64,000 nucleotides of DNA from Acidobacteriota bacterium (GTDB taxonomy: Bacteria; Acidobacteriota; Blastocatellia; Pyrinomonadales; Pyrinomonadaceae): contig QQUY01000001.1 in the NCBI GenBank assembly GCA_003385635.1, positions 2,085,001 through 2,149,000 of the forward strand, in the 5' to 3' direction. The first letter of the stretch is position 1; the number at the start of each line of letters is the position of its first letter. Position numbers and translations under genes: made by a program. The notes beneath the pieces were generated by a model. That model was given only the letters and a program-made list of their open reading frames with translations. It was not told the origin of the DNA and did not search any database. Shown here one piece after another: positions 1 through 8,825 of the stretch.

Positions 1-1
1 T

Positions 2-1072
2 CTCTTTCTGCCATTTGCCACTATGCCTCTCGATCTCGGGGAGTTGGTGTGGACGTGGCTTAGCACACTAAGCTTTATCCTGGCAGCACTCTCTTGGCTG
101 AAACTGCGCGAACGACTTTCAGGAGATTCTTCCAGTATCGCCCTGGTCGCCTTACTTACCTTTGTTGGGCTGTCCAAATACCTGTTTATTGCGCTTCAGA
201 ACCAAAACGCAAACATCCTGGTATGGTCCCTTACGATTTTCGGTTTTGTCCTTGCCTACCGGCGAATGGACACAGGCTCCGCTTTCGCGTTCGCCCTTGC
301 CATCAGTGTCAAGATCTTTCCCGTCCTTATACTCCCGTTTCTGCTAGCTCAAAAGCGTCTGAAATTGGTCGCTTTAACCTCGCTTTTCATAATAGTCCTC
401 AACCTGCTGCCGATGGCTCACTTGGGTATGCAGGGAGCGGTCACTTCCAATATCGAATGGGCGCGGCACGTCCTGATAGAGAACGATTACCATACAAAGA
501 ATGGTCCGGTAAATTTGTCACTACAAGGTCTGATCCGTCGATATCTGGTCGAAATCGATTATGATTCAGCCGAATTCAACAGCGACTACGAAAACGTCAA
601 CCTGATCACGATCAGCGAAGACGGAGCGTTTGGAATATGGCTTGCGATATTCTTCCTGGTCTATTTCGGAACGCTGTTCTTTGTATTGAATCTCCGTAGA
701 AACGGAGGCAGCAATGAGTCGGCGTTTGGGGGTCGTGCATTTCTTTATGAAACGGGGGCAATTGCAGCCCTTGTATTGCTGACCTCCCCCAGAACGAATT
801 CGATGTATCTGATCGGTCTCGCAGTACCGATCTCGGTATTGTCAGGAAGACTATTATCTGAAAAGAGCAAGAGCGCTTGGTCCGCCTATCTATTGACAGT
901 TCTAGTAACCGTACTACTCCCGGTAGCGATTCCCGGAAGTTGGGCGGCAAGGTATTTCGAAGTGCTGGGGGTGGATACCTTCGTTTGTTTCGTTCTCCTT
1001 GTGACCATGCTCTACTACCTCCACAAGGAAAGATCTGTTTTGCCTGATCCAGTTCGAGAACCAACTAGTTAG
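2..1072 (+). CDS. GT87-like (DUF2029) polyprenol-phosphate mannosyltransferase, 5' end outside window
   Basis: Integral membrane glycosyltransferase of the GT-C type; family members transfer mannose or arabinose from polyprenyl-phosphate donors on the periplasmic side. The visible ~355 residues are almost entirely hydrophobic helices, roughly eight or nine, with short polar loops. The reading frame is open up to the first base of the window and begins LFLPFATMPLD, which resembles the stretch following the YPP motif of this family, so the ATG at 23 is probably internal and the N-terminal catalytic part lies upstream. It ends with TAG at 1070. The next gene, dnaX, begins 127 bp later on the same strand. 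Family assignment rests on overall pattern, not on a visible catalytic residue. Confidence 0.6.
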   Translation, partial: LFLPFATMPLDLGELVWTWLSTLSFILAALSWLKLRERLSGDSSSIALVALLTFVGLSKYLFIALQNQNANILVWSLTIFGFVLAYRRMDTGSAFAFALAISVKIFPVLILPFLLAQKRLKLVALTSLFIIVLNLLPMAHLGMQGAVTSNIEWARHVLIENDYHTKNGPVNLSLQGLIRRYLVEIDYDSAEFNSDYENVNLITISEDGAFGIWLAIFFLVYFGTLFFVLNLRRNGGSNESAFGGRAFLYETGAIAALVLLTSPRTNSMYLIGLAVPISVLSGRLLSEKSKSAWSAYLLTVLVTVLLPVAIPGSWAARYFEVLGVDTFVCFVLLVTMLYYLHKERSVLPDPVREPTS

Positions 1073-1199
1073 ATCCCATTTTTTCTCCACGCCCGGGCCG
1101 GAGAGTCTCAACATTTTGATCGTGAGTATCGGTCCAATAGCGTGTACTACAAAGGTGGTGTAGGATAGTCCGAGAATCACTTATCCGCATTGATCAGGA

Positions 1200-3041
1200 A
1201 TGACTTACCAGGTTTTAGCCAGAAAATGGCGCCCGCAGGTATTCGAAGAGGTCGTGGGCCAGGAGGCCATTACCCGAACCCTTCGCAACGGCATCGAATC
1301 GGGCCGGCTTCACCACGCCTACCTGTTTAGCGGCGCCCGCGGCGTTGGCAAGACCACCACAGCGCGGCTGCTTGCAAAAGCCCTTAATTGCCATAAAAGC
1401 GATGGCCCGAATCCTGTCCCCTGCGTTGTAAACTCCGGAGACGCGTGCGAATCGTGTAAGGAGATCGCCGAGAGCCGCTCGATGGACGTGCTGGAGTTTG
1501 ACGCGGCTTCCCACACAAAAGTGGAAGAGATCCGGGAGATCATTCTCGAAAGCATTAACATAAATCCCGCCCGCGACCGAAACCGCGTCTTTATCATCGA
1601 CGAGGTCCATATGCTTTCGAAGTCTTCGTTCAACGCTCTTTTGAAGACTCTTGAGGAGCCGCCCGAGAACGTCGTGTTCGTCATGGCGACGACGGAACTT
1701 CACAAGGTGCCCGACACGATCACCTCCAGATGCCAGGAGTTCGAGTTCAGGACCATCCCCCTTAAAAAGATCCTTGATCGGCTGACGAAGATCGCAGACG
1801 CAGAAAATATCGAGATATCCGAAGACGCTTTGAAAGAGATCGCGAGGTCCGGCGAAGGCTCGATGCGGGACGCTCAAAGCAATTTTGACCAGGTGATCAG
1901 TTTCTCGGGCGAAAAGATAACGGCCCAGGAAGTTTCCGAGGCGTTGGGAATTGCCGGCATCGAAAACCTTATAAGCGCAATGTCCTCGATCGCGGAGCAA
2001 GATTCTGAGGGGCTCTTGAAGGTCGTGGATGACCTTGTCGTGCGCGGACACGACCTCCGGAACTTCTGCCGTGACCTTATGGGGTTTGTGCGGGATCTGC
2101 TTGTATTCAAGATCGCGGGAGATGCGCACGGCTTGCTCGACACGGCAATACTTCCGGCAGAGGAAATGAGGTCTCACGCGGCTCCTTTTCTTGAAGCCGA
2201 TCTTATCCGTTTTTTCAATTCGCTCGCGGCAACCGAAGCTTCGCTGCGCGATGCCGCAGAGCCGCGGTTCGTGCTTGAGATAGGCCTCGTGAAGCTGTCG
2301 GAGATGCGTCGAGTTGCGCCCATCGAAGAACTCTTGAAGCGGTTCGAAGAGCTAACTAAGAGCTCTGACCCCACGGAAACTCCCACAGCCGAAGCCGCGG
2401 CCGCGGCCCCGGAAAAAAAAACTTCTGAATCCGACAGATCGGTATTAGAAAGCGCGGCTCCAGCTGATACCGGTGGAATGCCTGCTGTCCAGCCTTCTGA
2501 AGCCGGGAAGAATCAGGCGCGACCAGAATCCGAGCCGGATCAATACGACGACCACTCCGGATTGGAAGCCAATCCTTTTGATGGCGAACCGGACTTCGAG
2601 CCGGATAGCGGGCGTGATCCTTCTCCCTCGATCGATCCGGTCTCGATGCCGGTGAAGCTCCCCCCGATCTCGTCCGAAGACCTTGAGCACGTTGAAGACT
2701 CCTGGCTCGACGACGCGTACGAAAGGGTTCTTGAACGCGAGGGTGATGACTGTATGCCGCTTCCTGGGGCGAGATTTCTCGTCGAGGCCCTCGTTGGGAA
2801 TGTATCGGAAAGTACCGTGTCAGAAAACGATCCCAACTCGAACGGTTCAGGCTCCGAAACGAACCGTGCGATCGAGATAGTCGAGGAGATGGCCAAGGAA
2901 GAGGAGTCGAACGGACGCATTCCCGACCTTCCGGATGATCCTACGCGAGAAGATCTGCTGAAGTACGCAACCGCCCACCCGACAATAAAGAAGGCGCTGA
3001 AGCTATTCCGCGGTGAGATAGTTGACGTCCGGAAAGAGTAG
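1200..3041 (+). CDS. dnaX: DNA polymerase III subunit gamma/tau
   Basis: Clamp-loader ATPase of the replicative polymerase. The 613-residue protein shows the family start (MTYQVLARKWRP), a Walker A motif GARGVGKTTTAR near residues 45-56, a zinc module with Cys64, Cys75, Cys83 and Cys86, Walker B IIDEVHML near 128, and the sensor SRC. The AAA+ and collar domains end around residue 365. The rest is a low-complexity acidic/proline region and a short C-terminal tau-like domain. A run of nine A (2413-2421) sits at codons 405-408. A one-base slip either way reaches a stop within a few codons, giving a ~409- or 415-residue gamma-like product, as in Thermus dnaX. The usual ybaB and recR partners are not adjacent. 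Confidence 0.96.
   Translation: MTYQVLARKWRPQVFEEVVGQEAITRTLRNGIESGRLHHAYLFSGARGVGKTTTARLLAKALNCHKSDGPNPVPCVVNSGDACESCKEIAESRSMDVLEFDAASHTKVEEIREIILESININPARDRNRVFIIDEVHMLSKSSFNALLKTLEEPPENVVFVMATTELHKVPDTITSRCQEFEFRTIPLKKILDRLTKIADAENIEISEDALKEIARSGEGSMRDAQSNFDQVISFSGEKITAQEVSEALGIAGIENLISAMSSIAEQDSEGLLKVVDDLVVRGHDLRNFCRDLMGFVRDLLVFKIAGDAHGLLDTAILPAEEMRSHAAPFLEADLIRFFNSLAATEASLRDAAEPRFVLEIGLVKLSEMRRVAPIEELLKRFEELTKSSDPTETPTAEAAAAAPEKKTSESDRSVLESAAPADTGGMPAVQPSEAGKNQARPESEPDQYDDHSGLEANPFDGEPDFEPDSGRDPSPSIDPVSMPVKLPPISSEDLEHVEDSWLDDAYERVLEREGDDCMPLPGARFLVEALVGNVSESTVSENDPNSNGSGSETNRAIEIVEEMAKEEESNGRIPDLPDDPTREDLLKYATAHPTIKKALKLFRGEIVDVRKE
2413..2421 (+). promoter_or_regulatory. A9 slippage site in dnaX (candidate gamma-subunit generator)
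   Basis: Nine consecutive A inside the codons GAA AAA AAA ACT. Adding one A (or a -1 ribosomal shift) gives AAC TTC TGA, a stop after residue 409. Losing one A gives a stop (TAG) after residue 415. Position and outcome match the transcriptional-slippage site known in Thermus thermophilus dnaX. The slippage itself is inferred. Confidence 0.6.
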
Positions 3042-3440
3042 TTCCGAGTTCCAAGCTCCGAGTTCCGAGACGGGACCAAGGGCATCCCTGCCCGCAAAGA
3101 CAGTTCCAAGTTTCAAGTTCCGAATTCCGAGTTGTTCGAGTCGCAAAGCGTTATCTCTGCAGTGCCCTTAAGGCCACGGAATCCGCACGACAAAGTCTTC
3201 GACGCCGCGTTGCGGCGGATGGCCGGTGGCGCGAACTTTAGTTTGCGCAGAAACGATTTCGGGAGAAAGGAGCGACAAGCTGAGGCTTGTCGTATAGTCT
3301 GCCGCAGGACGGCTCAGTTTTCTCCCATCTTGGAACCCGGAACTCGAAACGCGCAACCAGTCTGCGGGCAAGCCCGCCCCTAAACCGCTTACTGCTCACT
3401 TCTTTCAACCTTGAACTGACTTTCCCGGAACTCACCTCCC
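3042..3440. repeat. Intergenic repeat-rich region after dnaX
   Basis: No gene is seen. 3042-3135 is a degenerate tandem of GAGTTCCGA / AAGTTCCAA-like words. 3273-3292 is a perfect 8-bp stem with a TGAG loop (CGACAAGC...GCTTGTCG). 3361-3384 carries a GCGGGCAAGCCCGCC...CTAAAC palindrome that recurs twice near 23.1-23.3 kb. Short reading frames here are not supported by composition or ribosome sites. Confidence 0.6.
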
Positions 3441-3476
3441 AATCAAACCGTACACTTTTCCGGAGGTGAGAAATCG

Positions 3477-3686
3477 ATGCGAGAACCTATCATAGCCGGA
3501 CTCCTAAGCCTTTTGGTCCCGGGACTTGGCCAGATCTATAACGGAAGGATCGTGGTCGGTCTTATATGGCTGATCCTGACGGGATTTTCATGGATCGGGT
3601 CGGCGGGATTGCTTGGATGGGTAGTCCACCTTATTAGCGCCTGGTGCGCATACAGCTACGCACAAGAGAATCCGATAAGAAGTTGA
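3477..3686 (+). CDS. Small membrane protein with GLGQIYNG motif (TM2/DUF5683-like)
   Basis: A 69-residue protein with two predicted transmembrane helices. The first half contains the VPGLGQIYNGR motif typical of small TM2-like and 'signal peptidase-adjacent' membrane proteins of unknown function. The ATG at 3477 follows a good Shine-Dalgarno GGAGG at 3462-3466. An intrinsic terminator follows, so it appears to be a single-gene unit. No function can be assigned from sequence. Confidence 0.7.
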   Translation: MREPIIAGLLSLLVPGLGQIYNGRIVVGLIWLILTGFSWIGSAGLLGWVVHLISAWCAYSYAQENPIRS

Positions 3687-3713
3687 TTCCAATGTCGCAC
3701 TTCCTCCTTGAGG

Positions 3714-3747
3714 CCCGGCCTTCAGAAAGGCCGGGTGTTTTTCTTTT
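3714..3747 (+). terminator. Rho-independent terminator
   Basis: Nine-base-pair stem CCCGGCCTT / AAGGCCGGG with a CAGA loop, followed by a T-rich tract at 3736-3747. It lies 28 bp after the small membrane protein gene. Confidence 0.85.
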
Positions 3748-3811
3748 AAACCGATCTAAAATGTTCTAGTATTTGGCCTTTACCAGGGCGTAGAACCCGG
3801 AACCCGATAAT

Positions 3812-4408
3812 ATGGTCAAGGATGGTATTCCATTTGTAGCGCTCCCGCTGATCGTCTCGATCGCGTTCGCCTACTTCGGCTACTGGATCGTTGCTGTCCC
3901 GCTTTTCGCGCTAGCGGCGTTTATGGTCTTCTTCTTTCGGAACCCGTCTCGTTCCATTCCTGATGAACCGAACATTGTAGTCTCTGCGGCAGACGGAAAG
4001 GTTACGCGCATCGAAGAAACAGAAGACGGCATGCTCGTAAGCGTGTTCCTGTCGCCTCTCGACGTACACGTGAACCGTTCACCGATCGCCGGCGAGGTCA
4101 TTTCGATAAAGCGGTTCAAGGGTAAGAAACGGCCCGCGACGAGTAATGAGGCGAGTTCCACTAACGAAAGGAATCAACTGACCATCAAGGGTCAATCGAT
4201 TACCGTGGTCTGCACTCAGATCGTCGGGATAATGGCGAGAAGGATCGTATGCTGGCCAAAAGAAGGGGATCGGTTGGACCGCGGCCAGTTGTTCGGGCTC
4301 ATAAGATTCGGATCAAGAACCGATCTGCTCTTGCCAGCGCATGTTAGTATCAATGTCGAAGTCGGAGATAGGGTCCGAGGCGGCGAAACAATAATCGCAA
4401 AGTATTGA
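3812..4408 (+). CDS. psd: Phosphatidylserine decarboxylase (short, membrane-type)
   Basis: Makes phosphatidylethanolamine from phosphatidylserine using a pyruvoyl cofactor formed by self-cleavage. The 198-residue length matches the short bacterial/archaeal Psd class. Two hydrophobic segments lie at residues 7-42, followed by FFRNPSR, the DVHVNRSP motif near residues 84-91, and the self-cleavage site Gly167-Ser168 within RFGSRTD. pssA follows 30 bp downstream on the same strand; together they carry out the two final steps of PE synthesis. The ATG lies 65 bp after a terminator, so transcription probably starts in 3748-3811, although no convincing promoter was identified. Confidence 0.93.
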   Translation: MVKDGIPFVALPLIVSIAFAYFGYWIVAVPLFALAAFMVFFFRNPSRSIPDEPNIVVSAADGKVTRIEETEDGMLVSVFLSPLDVHVNRSPIAGEVISIKRFKGKKRPATSNEASSTNERNQLTIKGQSITVVCTQIVGIMARRIVCWPKEGDRLDRGQLFGLIRFGSRTDLLLPAHVSINVEVGDRVRGGETIIAKY

Positions 4409-4438
4409 ACGCGTGAAGTTTCTGACAATTATCGGAAG

Positions 4439-5305
4439 ATGGAAAGTGATTCAAATACAGTGCACAAGGGCATACGGAAAGGTCTTTACCTGATACCTAC
4501 CGCGTTCACTGCCGCGAACATCGCGATGGGCTTCCTCTCGGTCCTTGCGTCTGTCAGGGGTTATCAGATCATCGATTCGAACCCGGAACAGGCGGCCATT
4601 TACTTTAACTACGCAGCGAAGGCGATAGGGCTGGCGATCCTGTTTGACACTCTCGACGGTCGGCTCGCACGGATGACAAAGACTTCGACCGAGCTCGGCG
4701 TCCAACTCGATTCGCTCGCCGACGTCCTCACCTTCGGTATCGCTCCCGTTGTACTGGCATACAGTTGGGGTATCGGAGCGACGTTCAATGAAGCCGATTC
4801 GCTCCACAACATCGGAGTATTCGTACTGTTCGTCTACCTGATGTGCGGGGTTTTGCGGCTTGCGAGATTCAACCTTCAGGCCACCCGGCCGAGGGTTCTG
4901 ATGGAAGGATCGCAAAAGGTGGACAAGAAGAACTTTGTCGGCCTTCCGATCCCTCCAGCGGCCGGACTGATCGCCGCGATCGTCCATTTCGGCCCTACGC
5001 CTATCAGCATTCTCGGCGAAAACATCGCGCGTTTCTATACGATCTCACTAATCGTACTGACCGCATCTCTCGGCCTTCTTATGGTCAGTACGCTCAAGTA
5101 CACGAGCTTTAAGAACGTGGGGACCGGCAGGCGTAACTTCTACCTGATTCTCGTTCTTGGGACTATCGGAATGCTGATCTGGCTCTATTCTCAATATGTC
5201 CTGCTTTTGCTTGCCGCGACGTACGTCGGACACGGAGTCGTCTGGTATCTGATGGGACTGCTTAGAACGAGGTCGGGGACCGAAGCTGACGCGAGTACCG
5301 GCTAG
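4439..5305 (+). CDS. pssA: CDP-diacylglycerol--serine O-phosphatidyltransferase
   Basis: Makes phosphatidylserine from CDP-diacylglycerol and serine; an integral membrane enzyme. The CDP-alcohol phosphotransferase signature is complete: Asp70-TL-Asp73-Gly-RL-Ala-Arg, then Gly, then two further aspartates (GVQLDSLAD, residues ~87-95). About eight hydrophobic helices are visible and the length of 288 residues is normal. It follows psd by 30 bp and is probably cotranscribed with it. Its TAG stop overlaps, in the palindrome CTAG at 5302-5305, the stop codon of the convergent O-antigen ligase-like gene. Confidence 0.95.
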   Translation: MESDSNTVHKGIRKGLYLIPTAFTAANIAMGFLSVLASVRGYQIIDSNPEQAAIYFNYAAKAIGLAILFDTLDGRLARMTKTSTELGVQLDSLADVLTFGIAPVVLAYSWGIGATFNEADSLHNIGVFVLFVYLMCGVLRLARFNLQATRPRVLMEGSQKVDKKNFVGLPIPPAAGLIAAIVHFGPTPISILGENIARFYTISLIVLTASLGLLMVSTLKYTSFKNVGTGRRNFYLILVLGTIGMLIWLYSQYVLLLLAATYVGHGVVWYLMGLLRTRSGTEADASTG

Positions 5306-6699
5306 CGGCGCCTTTCTTCGAGCGAAGTTACGCTCGCTTTTTTTCTCTTTGTCTTTCTTCCGAGCGGAACGAGTTTTACATCATCGGAGTATTCCCTGCC
5401 GCTTACAACAAGAAGCGTCAGAAGCGTAAGGAATAGGATCGTGATGGCGGAGATGTGCAAAATGAAATCGAACGCGCTGTGGACAAGGATCGAAAAACAT
5501 CCGGCAAACGCGCCGAGCGCGACCCCTCGTCTGTAGCGGTTCTCCACTTTGATGTTCCTGAGGCCAGTGCGAAACAGGGCAAATAGGAAGAATGCCCCTA
5601 TCAAAGCACCTACTACTCCCGCATCCGCAACTACTTCAAGGTAATCGTTGTGTGCCTGTTCGACCCTTTCAAAACCATTGTTCGGATCAAACGGCGTGTA
5701 TGCGACTCCGAACGCACCGAGGCCAGCTCCAAAAGGAAGATGGTGTTGAATGACGTCAAGCGTGACCGACCAGATCTGAATCCGGTTCGTCGAGAAGTTG
5801 TCCGAGGTGGCTGTCTCTGCAAAGCGCGTAAGCGATGACTCGCCGCCTACGAGGATGGATCCAGCAACAAACACGATGATCAGAATTACTGCCATCGCGC
5901 CCTTCACGATCTTGTCTCGTGTGCCGCTCGTTCCAGTAGAAACGAAGACGAGAAATACAACTCCGGCAATGATCGACACGAATCCGCCACGCGAACCGCT
6001 GAGCAGGAGCGCGATCCCCATCAATCCAATCGCAGTTACATAGATCAGCCGCTTGTCTTTCTCTACCGCTCCGCCAAACAGCAGTCCCAAAGGCAAGGCT
6101 ATCGACATTTCCATAAACGCAGCGAAGTTGTGCCGGTTTACGAAACTGCCGAAAGGCTCAGCATATTTGGATTCGTAGATACCGTAGATCTTGTCTGGGC
6201 TCAGGAAAGACTGAAGGATGGCAAAGAACGCAAAAATGAACCCGAAAATGGTGATCAACTGTACGATCTTTTTGATCCGCCTGACGCTATTCGTAAACAC
6301 GAGCATCGAAGCAAAGAATGCGAACAACGCTACGAAATGTGCCGACGCAAGCCGGGTCCAGAAGGGGGCGACCGAAATTGTGTTGGGAACGGTCTCGACG
6401 CCGCCCGGAACAGCGACGCTGCCGAATGGGATGGTCTGTATAAAGCCGTAAATCGCTGCCGCGGCTATGGGGATCTGAAGCTGGGACTTATCAAACCTTA
6501 TGGTGCCGCTGACAAGCGAATCGATTGCCCAAAGGATGACGACCAATACAACAAAAACATAGAAGAGAGCGATTATCGGCTGGTGAACCGTCCCGTATGC
6601 AAGGGTCGTCCAGACGATGGTCGCCAGCAGCAAGAAGAAAGCCAGCTTTCCCGCAAACGTATTCCCATTCCTCTTGAGATCGGCCGAATTCTCAGGCAT
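5302..6699 (-). CDS. O-antigen ligase-like / Wzy_C-domain membrane protein
   Basis: Polytopic membrane protein of about 465 residues with roughly 12 hydrophobic helices and a large loop containing the family-type region LLLSGSRGGFVS and, later, ...GAGLGAFGVAY...QAHNDYLEVVADAGVVG. This HNDYL motif is characteristic of the O-antigen ligase/polymerase (Wzy_C) superfamily. Such proteins attach or polymerise O-antigen or exopolysaccharide units at the periplasmic face. I chose ATG at 6699 because AGGAGG lies 12 nt upstream and the start overlaps the upstream stop (ATGCCTGA); a GTG at 6720 is the alternative. It is translationally coupled to the TPR/CBM protein. Substrate is unknown. Confidence 0.85.
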   Translation of the reverse strand: MPENSADLKRNGNTFAGKLAFFLLLATIVWTTLAYGTVHQPIIALFYVFVVLVVILWAIDSLVSGTIRFDKSQLQIPIAAAAIYGFIQTIPFGSVAVPGGVETVPNTISVAPFWTRLASAHFVALFAFFASMLVFTNSVRRIKKIVQLITIFGFIFAFFAILQSFLSPDKIYGIYESKYAEPFGSFVNRHNFAAFMEMSIALPLGLLFGGAVEKDKRLIYVTAIGLMGIALLLSGSRGGFVSIIAGVVFLVFVSTGTSGTRDKIVKGAMAVILIIVFVAGSILVGGESSLTRFAETATSDNFSTNRIQIWSVTLDVIQHHLPFGAGLGAFGVAYTPFDPNNGFERVEQAHNDYLEVVADAGVVGALIGAFFLFALFRTGLRNIKVENRYRRGVALGAFAGCFSILVHSAFDFILHISAITILFLTLLTLLVVSGREYSDDVKLVPLGRKTKRKKASVTSLEERRR

Positions 6700-8032
6700 C
6701 TGTTGATTCGGCCTCCTCACTCGGCTCGATGTCTTCGATCCGTTCTACCGTGAAATCGTCGTACCAGATCGTTCCCAGCATTGGACACGCCTCTCCGCAA
6801 AAGGCCCGGGCCGTCCTCAAGACGACACCTTCGGAATCGTCCGGCACACGGAACTCTACCGAGATCTGTTTCCAGTTGTTCGTGCCTCGCGGATAGGTTT
6901 CCGAAGCGGCAATTATCTTTCCTTCGCTGGCACTCAGCACCTCAAGCTTTGGAAGGCCCGCGCTCTGGAGTTCTTCCGTCTGGACCCAAAAGCTCACCCG
7001 GTAAGACTTTCCGGGCTCCAGGGCGACAGTCTTATAGACGTTGCCGAACTCCGCCTTCGAATAGCCTCCAAAAGAAACCTGGAGGCTTCTGTCTCCCGAG
7101 TGCTTTCTGCCACGGCTGAGCTGGATCCTCACCCCTTCTTTCGAATCGGTCTTCCAGGCAAAGAACGCGTCATCGCTCCGGCTGATCTCATTCTCAAAAC
7201 CCGCGTTCTGAATCGTTTCAAAGTTCGTGCCTTCTTCCAGCCCCAACGAATTCGAGAACTCAATGGCGGTCTTCAGAAACCGCTTTTCAAACATCGCACG
7301 CGCGATCAGGGCTCCGACTTCCTTGTTCTGTGTTTTTGCTTCTTCCGAAAGCGAATTCCAGAGCTCGATGCTCTTCTTTGGCCTTTCGCGGGCAGCGTAA
7401 AACTTCGCAAGCCCGACGCGCATGTTTGTGGAGTCCCCGACCAACGAGTCGAGTCTGGTAGTATCCTGTTCGAAATAATCCCAGGTTATCGAGAAGACCT
7501 GCTCCCGATATACAGGATCGTTGTATGCGGCCTTTCGCAGCTCTTCAAACGCCTCTTCTTCCCTTCCGGCTCGCAGGTAATAGTTGCCAAGCTGCCATCG
7601 TGGAAGCGTGTAGGCCGGCGCGAGCTCTACCGCCCTTAGGAAGGACTGCTCGGCCATTTCCGGTTTGTCCAGCTGTTCGTAGGCCCGTCCAAGCTCAAGC
7701 CACCACGGATAATGGTATGGGGAAAGCCTTATCGTCTCCTTGTGGCCTTCGATTGAAGCTGCCAGGCTTTCGGGCGAGAACTCCTCGCCTTTGAGAACCG
7801 CCTCAAGCCAGCTACCGGTCGGATCGTCCGGCGAAAGCGTACGAACGACGCCCGCGATCTCCATCGCGTTCTGCTCGCTGGGCGCTGTTAGCTCCGCCAG
7901 CATGTTCCCTATCTGCCACTGGACAGCGTAGTATCCGAACGCCAGCGCGAAGACCACGACGACAGCGGCTGCAACGCGGCCTTTCCAGTTCCTGCTGCTG
8001 GCAACGATCAATTGTTCGTCAGATCGGTTCAT
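6692..8032 (-). CDS. Membrane-anchored TPR protein with C-terminal carbohydrate-binding-like domain
   Basis: A 446-residue protein with one N-terminal transmembrane segment (residues ~17-35), tetratricopeptide-type helices through about residue 270 (for example WLELGRAYEQLDKPEMAEQS and its following repeat), and a beta-rich C-terminal domain from about 275. That domain has the CBM4/9-like pattern NAGFENE ... GKSYRVSFWVQ ... WYDDFTVE. It is followed, with 8-bp overlap, by an O-antigen ligase-like gene, so a role in binding or presenting a surface glycan is plausible but inferred. It is divergent from nth, with 151 bp between them. Confidence 0.75.
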   Translation of the reverse strand: MNRSDEQLIVASSRNWKGRVAAAVVVVFALAFGYYAVQWQIGNMLAELTAPSEQNAMEIAGVVRTLSPDDPTGSWLEAVLKGEEFSPESLAASIEGHKETIRLSPYHYPWWLELGRAYEQLDKPEMAEQSFLRAVELAPAYTLPRWQLGNYYLRAGREEEAFEELRKAAYNDPVYREQVFSITWDYFEQDTTRLDSLVGDSTNMRVGLAKFYAARERPKKSIELWNSLSEEAKTQNKEVGALIARAMFEKRFLKTAIEFSNSLGLEEGTNFETIQNAGFENEISRSDDAFFAWKTDSKEGVRIQLSRGRKHSGDRSLQVSFGGYSKAEFGNVYKTVALEPGKSYRVSFWVQTEELQSAGLPKLEVLSASEGKIIAASETYPRGTNNWKQISVEFRVPDDSEGVVLRTARAFCGEACPMLGTIWYDDFTVERIEDIEPSEEAESTDA

Positions 8033-8183
8033 CCCGGAAATACAGAAATTCCGCTTTCCCCGTCGGCGAGAAGTAACAGGAGACGCCGGGCGGCTGTGCG
8101 GATTCGCATCATTCTATCGAAATAGGCTCGATTTTGCATTCCGCGCTTAGAAACTTCTTTGCTTCGGGATAAACTCTTGTTCC

Positions 8184-8825
8184 ATGGCACTCGACAGGAA
8201 GAAACAGGCAGAGGATGTGATCCGCATCCTCCGGAAGACATATCCCGACGCCCACTGCGCCCTGAATCATACAAGCCCGTTCGAACTCTTGGTTGCGACC
8301 ATTTTGTCGGCGCAGTGTACCGATGAGCGCGTGAACATAGTTACCGCGGATCTGTTCCGGAAGTACCGAAGGCCCGAAGATTACGTGGCTATTGAGGAAG
8401 AAGAACTGCAGGACGACATACGGTCGACGGGTTTCTTCAGGAACAAGGCGAAAAGCATCAGAGGCGCGTCAGAGAAAATTGTGAACGAGTTCAGCGGCGA
8501 GGTACCTCAGAACATCGACGACCTTCTGATCCTTCCGGGTGTTGCTCGAAAGACAGCGAATGTGGTGCTTGGAAACGCGTTCGGGATCGCTTCAGGCGTT
8601 GTTGTAGATACCCACGTCAAAAGACTCTCATTCCGGCTTGGTCTCACAAAGGAAAAGACGCCCGAGAAGGTCGAGAAAGACCTTATCGAGCTAGTGCCAA
8701 AGAAGGACTGGGTGATGTTCTCGCACTGGCTGATCTTCCACGGCCGCCAGGTATGCAACGCAAGAAAGCCGGATTGCGGGAACTGCGTGCTTGAGAAGAT
8801 CTGCCCTAAGAATGGGGTTGAGTGA
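8184..8825 (+). CDS. nth: Endonuclease III, DNA glycosylase/AP lyase
   Basis: Base-excision repair enzyme that removes oxidised pyrimidines and nicks at abasic sites. The 213-residue protein has the helix-hairpin-helix LPGVARKTANVV with the catalytic lysine, the catalytic aspartate in VVDTHVKRL, and the C-terminal iron-sulphur cluster motif C-x6-C-x2-C-x5-C (CNARKPDCGNCVLEKIC). Length and order are normal for Nth. It stands alone on the plus strand between two minus-strand groups. Confidence 0.97.
   Translation: MALDRKKQAEDVIRILRKTYPDAHCALNHTSPFELLVATILSAQCTDERVNIVTADLFRKYRRPEDYVAIEEEELQDDIRSTGFFRNKAKSIRGASEKIVNEFSGEVPQNIDDLLILPGVARKTANVVLGNAFGIASGVVVDTHVKRLSFRLGLTKEKTPEKVEKDLIELVPKKDWVMFSHWLIFHGRQVCNARKPDCGNCVLEKICPKNGVE

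Noticed and set aside
1073..1199. Possible small SRP RNA ahead of dnaX
   Set aside because: The conserved GGUCAGG...GGAAGG...AGCAG core of bacterial 4.5S RNA is not present on either strand.
8029..8274. 81-codon minus-strand frame between the TPR gene and nth
   Set aside because: It overlaps the nth start, lacks a good ribosome site and has no domain.
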